Shown here piece after piece: positions 6,496-10,142 of a stretch of 10,142 bases of DNA (its first letter is position 1; each line of letters starts with the position of its first letter). The notes beneath the pieces were generated by a model. The model was not told the DNA's origin. It saw only the letters and a program-made list of their open reading frames with translations, and made no database searches. A program made the translations under genes and the position numbers. Location: NCBI RefSeq assembly GCF_000003605.2, contig NW_003125968.1, positions 1 to 10,142 of the forward strand, given 5' to 3'. This DNA comes from Saccoglossus kowalevskii. Its lineage: Eukaryota > Hemichordata > Enteropneusta > Harrimaniidae.

Positions 6496-8647
6496 AAGAA
6501 GTCGAAAATATCAGTTTTTACCAAAAATGACAAAAATATTCACCAAAATTAGAGAATTGAAGATATCATCACGAAATGAACAAATCTGAGAGAAGTCCAC
6601 ATGTAGTACCTATATATGTAGTATCAAAGCAATTGGACTTGCGGTTTTTAACAAGAAGTTGAAAATATCAGTTTTTACCAAAAATGACAAAAATAATCAC
6701 CAAAATTAAAGAATTAAAAATATCATTACAAAATGAACAAATCTGAGAGAGGTCCACATGTAGTACCTATATATGTAATATCAAAGCAATTGCACTTGCG
6801 GTTTTTAACAAGAAGTCGAAAATATCAGTTTTTACCAAAAATGACAAAAATATTCACCAAAATTAGAGAATTGAAGATATCATCACGAAATGAACAAATA
6901 TGAGAGAGGTCCACATGTAGTACCTATATATGTAGTATCAAAGCAATTGGACTTGCGGTTTTTAACAAGAAGTCGAAAATATCAGTTTTTACCAAAAATG
7001 ACAAAAATAATCACCAAAATTAAAGAATTAAAGATATCATTACAAAATTAACAAATATGAGAGAGGTCCACATGTAGTACCTATATATGTAATATCAAAG
7101 CAATCGGACTTGCGGTTTTTAACAAGAAGTCGAAAATATCAGTTTTTACCAAAAATGACAAAAATATTCACCAAAATTAGAGAATTGAAGATATCATCAC
7201 GAAATAAACAAATCTGAGAGAGGTCCACATGTAGTACCTATATATGTAGTATCAAAGCAATTGGACTTGCGGTTTTTAACAAGAAGTCGAAAATATCACT
7301 TTTCACCAAAAAATGACAAAAATATTCACCAAAATTAGAGAATTAAAGATATCATTACAAAATGAACAAATCTGACAGAGGTCCACATGTAGTACCTATA
7401 TATGTAATATCAAAGCATTTGCACTTGCGGTTTTTAACAAGAAGTCGAAAATATCAGTTTTTCCCGAAAATGACAAAAATATTCACCAAAATTAGAGAAT
7501 TAAAGATATCATTACAAAATGAACAAATCTGAGAGAGGTCCACATGTAGTACCTATATATGTAATATCAAAGCATTTGCACTTGCGGTTTTTAACAAGAA
7601 GTCGAAAATATCAGTTTTTACCGAAAATGACAAAAATATTCACCAAAATTAGAGAATTAAAGATATCATTACAAAATGAACAAATCTGAGAGAGGTCCAC
7701 ATGTAGTACCTATATATGTAATATCAAAGCATTTGCACTTGCGGTTTTTAACAAGAAGTCGAAAATATCAGTTTTTACCAAAAATGACAAAAATATTCAC
7801 CAAAATTAGAGAATTAAAGATATCATTACAAAATGAACAAATCTGAGAGAGGTCCACATGTAGTACCTATATATGTAATATCAAAGCATTTGCACTTGCG
7901 GTTTTTTAACAAGAAGTCGAAAATATCAGTTTTTACCAAAAATGACAAAAATATTCACCAAAATTAGAGAATTGAAGATATCATCACGAAATAAACAAAT
8001 CTGAGAGAGGTCCACATGTAGTACCTATATATGTAGTATCAAAGCAATTGGACTTGCGGTTTTTAACAAGAAGTCGAAAATATCACTTTTCACCAAAAAA
8101 TGACAAAAATATTCACCAAAATTAGAGAATTAAAGATATCATTACAAAATGAACAAATCTGAGAGAGGTCCACATGTAGTACCTATATATGTAATATCAA
8201 AGCATTTGCACTTGCGGTTTTTAACAAGAAGTCGAAAACATCAGTTTTTACCGAAAATGACAAAAATATTCACCAAAATTAGAGAATTAAAGATATCATT
8301 ACAAAATGAACAAATCTGAGAGAGGTCCACATGTAGTACCTATATATGTAATATCAAAGCATTTGCACTTGCGGTTTTTAACAAGAAGTCGAAAATATCA
8401 GTTTTTACCAAAAATGACAAAAATATTCACCAAAATTAGAGAATTGAAGATATCATCACGAAATGAACAAATCTGAGAGAGGTCCACATGTAGTACCTAT
8501 ATATGTAGTATCAAAGCAATTGGACTTGCGGTTGTTAACAGGAAGTCGAAAATATCACTTTTTACCAAAAATGACAAAAATATTCACCAAAATTACTGTA
8601 GAATTAAAGATATCATTACAAAATAAACAAATCTGAGAGAGGTCCAC
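6446..8647 (+). repeat. Sub-block with higher-order (dimer and five-unit) organisation
   Basis: The change CAGTTTTTACC (for CACTTTTTACC) occurs only in units from 6294 to 8330. Within this block, units ending GAAGATATCATCACGAAAT are always followed by units reading GTAGTATC instead of GTAATATC. These GTAGTATC units sit at 6600, 6914, 7228, 8015 and 8487, that is, 2, 2, 5 and 3 units apart. Between 6446 and 7228 the two forms strictly alternate, a 314-bp dimer. The 7228 and 8015 units also share CTTTTCACCAAAAAATGAC, and each is followed by units with GCATTTGCAC and CCGAAAATG, so a five-unit (787-bp) segment appears partly duplicated. Confidence 0.8.
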
Positions 8648-10030
8648 ATGTAGTACCTATATATGTAATAATATCAAAGCAATTGGACTTGTCATTTTTA
8701 ACAAGAAGTCGAAAATATCACTTTTTACCAAAAATGACAAAAATATTCACCAAAATTAGAGAATTAAAGATATCATTACAAAATGAATAAATCAGAGAGA
8801 GGTCCACATGTAGTACCTATATATGTAATATCAAAGCAATTGGACTTGCGGTTTTTAACAAGAAGTCGAAAATATCACTTTTTACCAAAAATTACAAAAA
8901 TATTCACCAAAATTAGAGAATTGACGATATCATTACAAAATGAACAAATTTGAGAGTGGTCCACATGTAGTACGTATATATGTAATATCAAAGCAATTGG
9001 ACTTGCGGTTTTTAACAAGAAGTCGAAAATATCACTTTTTACCAAAAATGACAAAAATATTCACCAAAATTAGAGAACTAAAGATATCATTATAAAATGA
9101 ACAAATCTGAGAGAGGTCCACATGTAGTACCTATATATGTAATATCAATGCAATTGGACTTGCGGTTTTTAACAAGAAGTCGAAAATATCACTTTTTACC
9201 AAAAATGACAAAAATATTCACCAAAATTAGAGAACTAAAGATATCATTACAAAATGAACAAATCTGAGAGAGATCCACATGTAGTACTTATATATGTAAT
9301 ATCAAAGCAATTGGACTTGCGTTTTTTAACAAGAAGTCGAAAATATCACTTTTTACCAAAAATGACAAAAATATTCACCAAAATTAGAGAATTGAAGATA
9401 TGATCACAAAATGAACAAATCTGAGAGAGGTCCACATGTAGTACCTATATATGTAATATCAAAGCAATTGCACTTGCGGTTTTTCGCAAGAAGTCGAAAA
9501 TATCACTTTTTACCAAAAATTACAAAAATATTCACCAAAATTAGAGAATTGAAGATATCATCACAAAATGAACAAATCTGAGAGAGGTCCACATGTAGTA
9601 CCTATATATGTAATATCAAAGCAATTGCACTTGTGGTTTTTCGCAAGAAGTCGAAAATATCACTTTTTACCAAAAATGACAAAAATATTCACCAAAATTA
9701 GAGAATTAAAGATATCATTACAAAATGAACAAATCTGAGAGAGGTCCACATGTAGTACCTATATATGTAATATCAAAGCAATTGCACTTGCGGTTTTTAA
9801 CAAGAAGTCGAAAATATCACTTTTTACCAAAAATGACAAAAATATTCACCAAAATTAGAGAATTAAAGATATCATTACAAAATGAACAAATCTGAGAGAG
9901 GTCCACATGTAGTACCTATATATGTAATATCAAAGCAATTGCACTTGCGGTTTTTAACAAGGAGTCGAAAATATCACTTTTTACCAAAAATGACAAAAAT
10001 ATTCACCAAAATTAGAGAATTGAAGATATC

Positions 10031-10142
10031 AAGATGAAATGAACAAACCTAAGAGAGGTCTACCCGAGGTACATATACACCAAGTATCAAAGCATTCAGG
10101 CTTGTAGTTTTCAAGAAGAAGTCGAAAAAGTAAAACATGACA
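10031..10142 (+). repeat. Divergent terminal unit and start of the 3' end of element 2
   Basis: The last unit carries AAACCTAAGAGAGGTCTACC, GGTACATATACACCAAGTAT, CATTCAGGCTTGTAG and TTCAAGAAGAAGTCG, then leaves the repeat at GTAAAACAT. This is the same order as 3921-4010 in element 1. It shows that the divergent unit belongs to the 3' end of the family rather than being a random variant, and that the window closes inside the 3' terminal domain. Confidence 0.8.

Larger units (their letters stand above)
4261..10129 (+). repeat. Tandem array 2, 157-bp unit, 37 anchors plus a partial first unit
   Basis: Anchors (CATGTAGT or its equivalent) lie at 4415, 4572, 4729, 4886, 5043, 5197, 5351, 5508, 5665, 5822, 5979, 6136, 6294, 6446, 6600, 6757, 6914, 7071, 7228, 7386, 7543, 7700, 7857, 8015, 8173, 8330, 8487, 8647, 8807, 8964, 9121, 9278, 9435, 9592, 9749, 9906 and 10063. 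Most steps are 157 bp. Outliers are 152-154 (5043-5351 and 6294-6600) and 160 (8487-8807, from two 3-bp insertions). Most units read GGTTTTTAAC, the minority form of array 1. The array has visible sub-blocks, listed separately. It is non-coding satellite-like DNA. Confidence 0.97.
4197..10142 (+). mobile_element. Element 2: same family, 3' end cut by window edge
   Basis: It opens with the same AACAAGCAG and leader as element 1, in the same orientation. It carries a tandem core about twice as long (37 anchors against 19) and reaches the same divergent terminal unit. The final bases, from 10130, are the start of the 3' terminal domain (GTAAAACAT). In element 1, 75 bp separate the end of this motif from the last base of the inverted repeat, so element 2 should end near position 10213, about 70 bp past the window. 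No coding capacity is visible, so movement would need proteins supplied elsewhere. Classification as HINE/pearl-like is inferred as for element 1. Confidence 0.66.

Noticed and set aside
1061-10129. CRISPR-like array
   Set aside because: The period is 157 bp with the whole unit conserved. There are no short repeats alternating with unique spacers and no cas genes.
1061-10129. Centromeric satellite
   Set aside because: Unit length and AT content would fit, but the array is bounded by element ends within about 3 to 6 kb and I see no CENP-B-box-like motif. Nothing in the window shows centromere function.

Overview
The window is non-coding, AT-rich eukaryotic repeat DNA. I find no gene I can support. 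About nine tenths of it is a tandem repeat with a basic period of 157 bp (most common unit about 29% G+C), carried inside two adjacent, same-orientation elements that share defined termini. The ~157-bp core, a GACGGCGACAGACGACAGAC-type tract near one end and a terminal hairpin running into CTAAAAAA recall the pearl/CvA/BIV160 group of bivalve repeats and, more broadly, the Helentron-associated elements (HINEs). A bivalve mollusc, or at least a marine invertebrate, is therefore the best guess. This rests on remembered family architecture, not on a database match.

Layout. Positions 1-997 are single-copy-looking flanking DNA with T-rich tracts, two short palindromes and no convincing gene. Positions 998-4090 are a complete element (element 1): a 63-bp 5' leader, 18 repeat intervals plus a divergent terminal unit, and a ~90-bp 3' end with a strong hairpin. 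Positions 4091-4196 are a 106-bp spacer. Positions 4197-10142 are a second element (element 2) with the same leader, 37 repeat anchors and the same divergent terminal unit. The window stops just after the first bases of its 3' end; by comparison with element 1 it should finish about 70 bp beyond the window.

How the parts fit. A perfect 12-bp inverted repeat links the 5' leader (1020-1031) to the 3' hairpin arm (4074-4085) of element 1, as expected of subterminal inverted repeats in Helentron-type non-autonomous elements. No transposase, Rep/helicase or reverse transcriptase is encoded, so both copies would depend on a protein supplied elsewhere. The arrays differ about twofold in length and carry their own sub-variants: a 154-bp pair, a block with alternating dimers and five-unit spacing, and units with perfect palindromes. 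This indicates local expansion by unequal exchange or replication slippage after or between transposition events. A stretch near 6269-6495 has a dense cluster of one-base indels that looks more like uncorrected sequencing error than biology.
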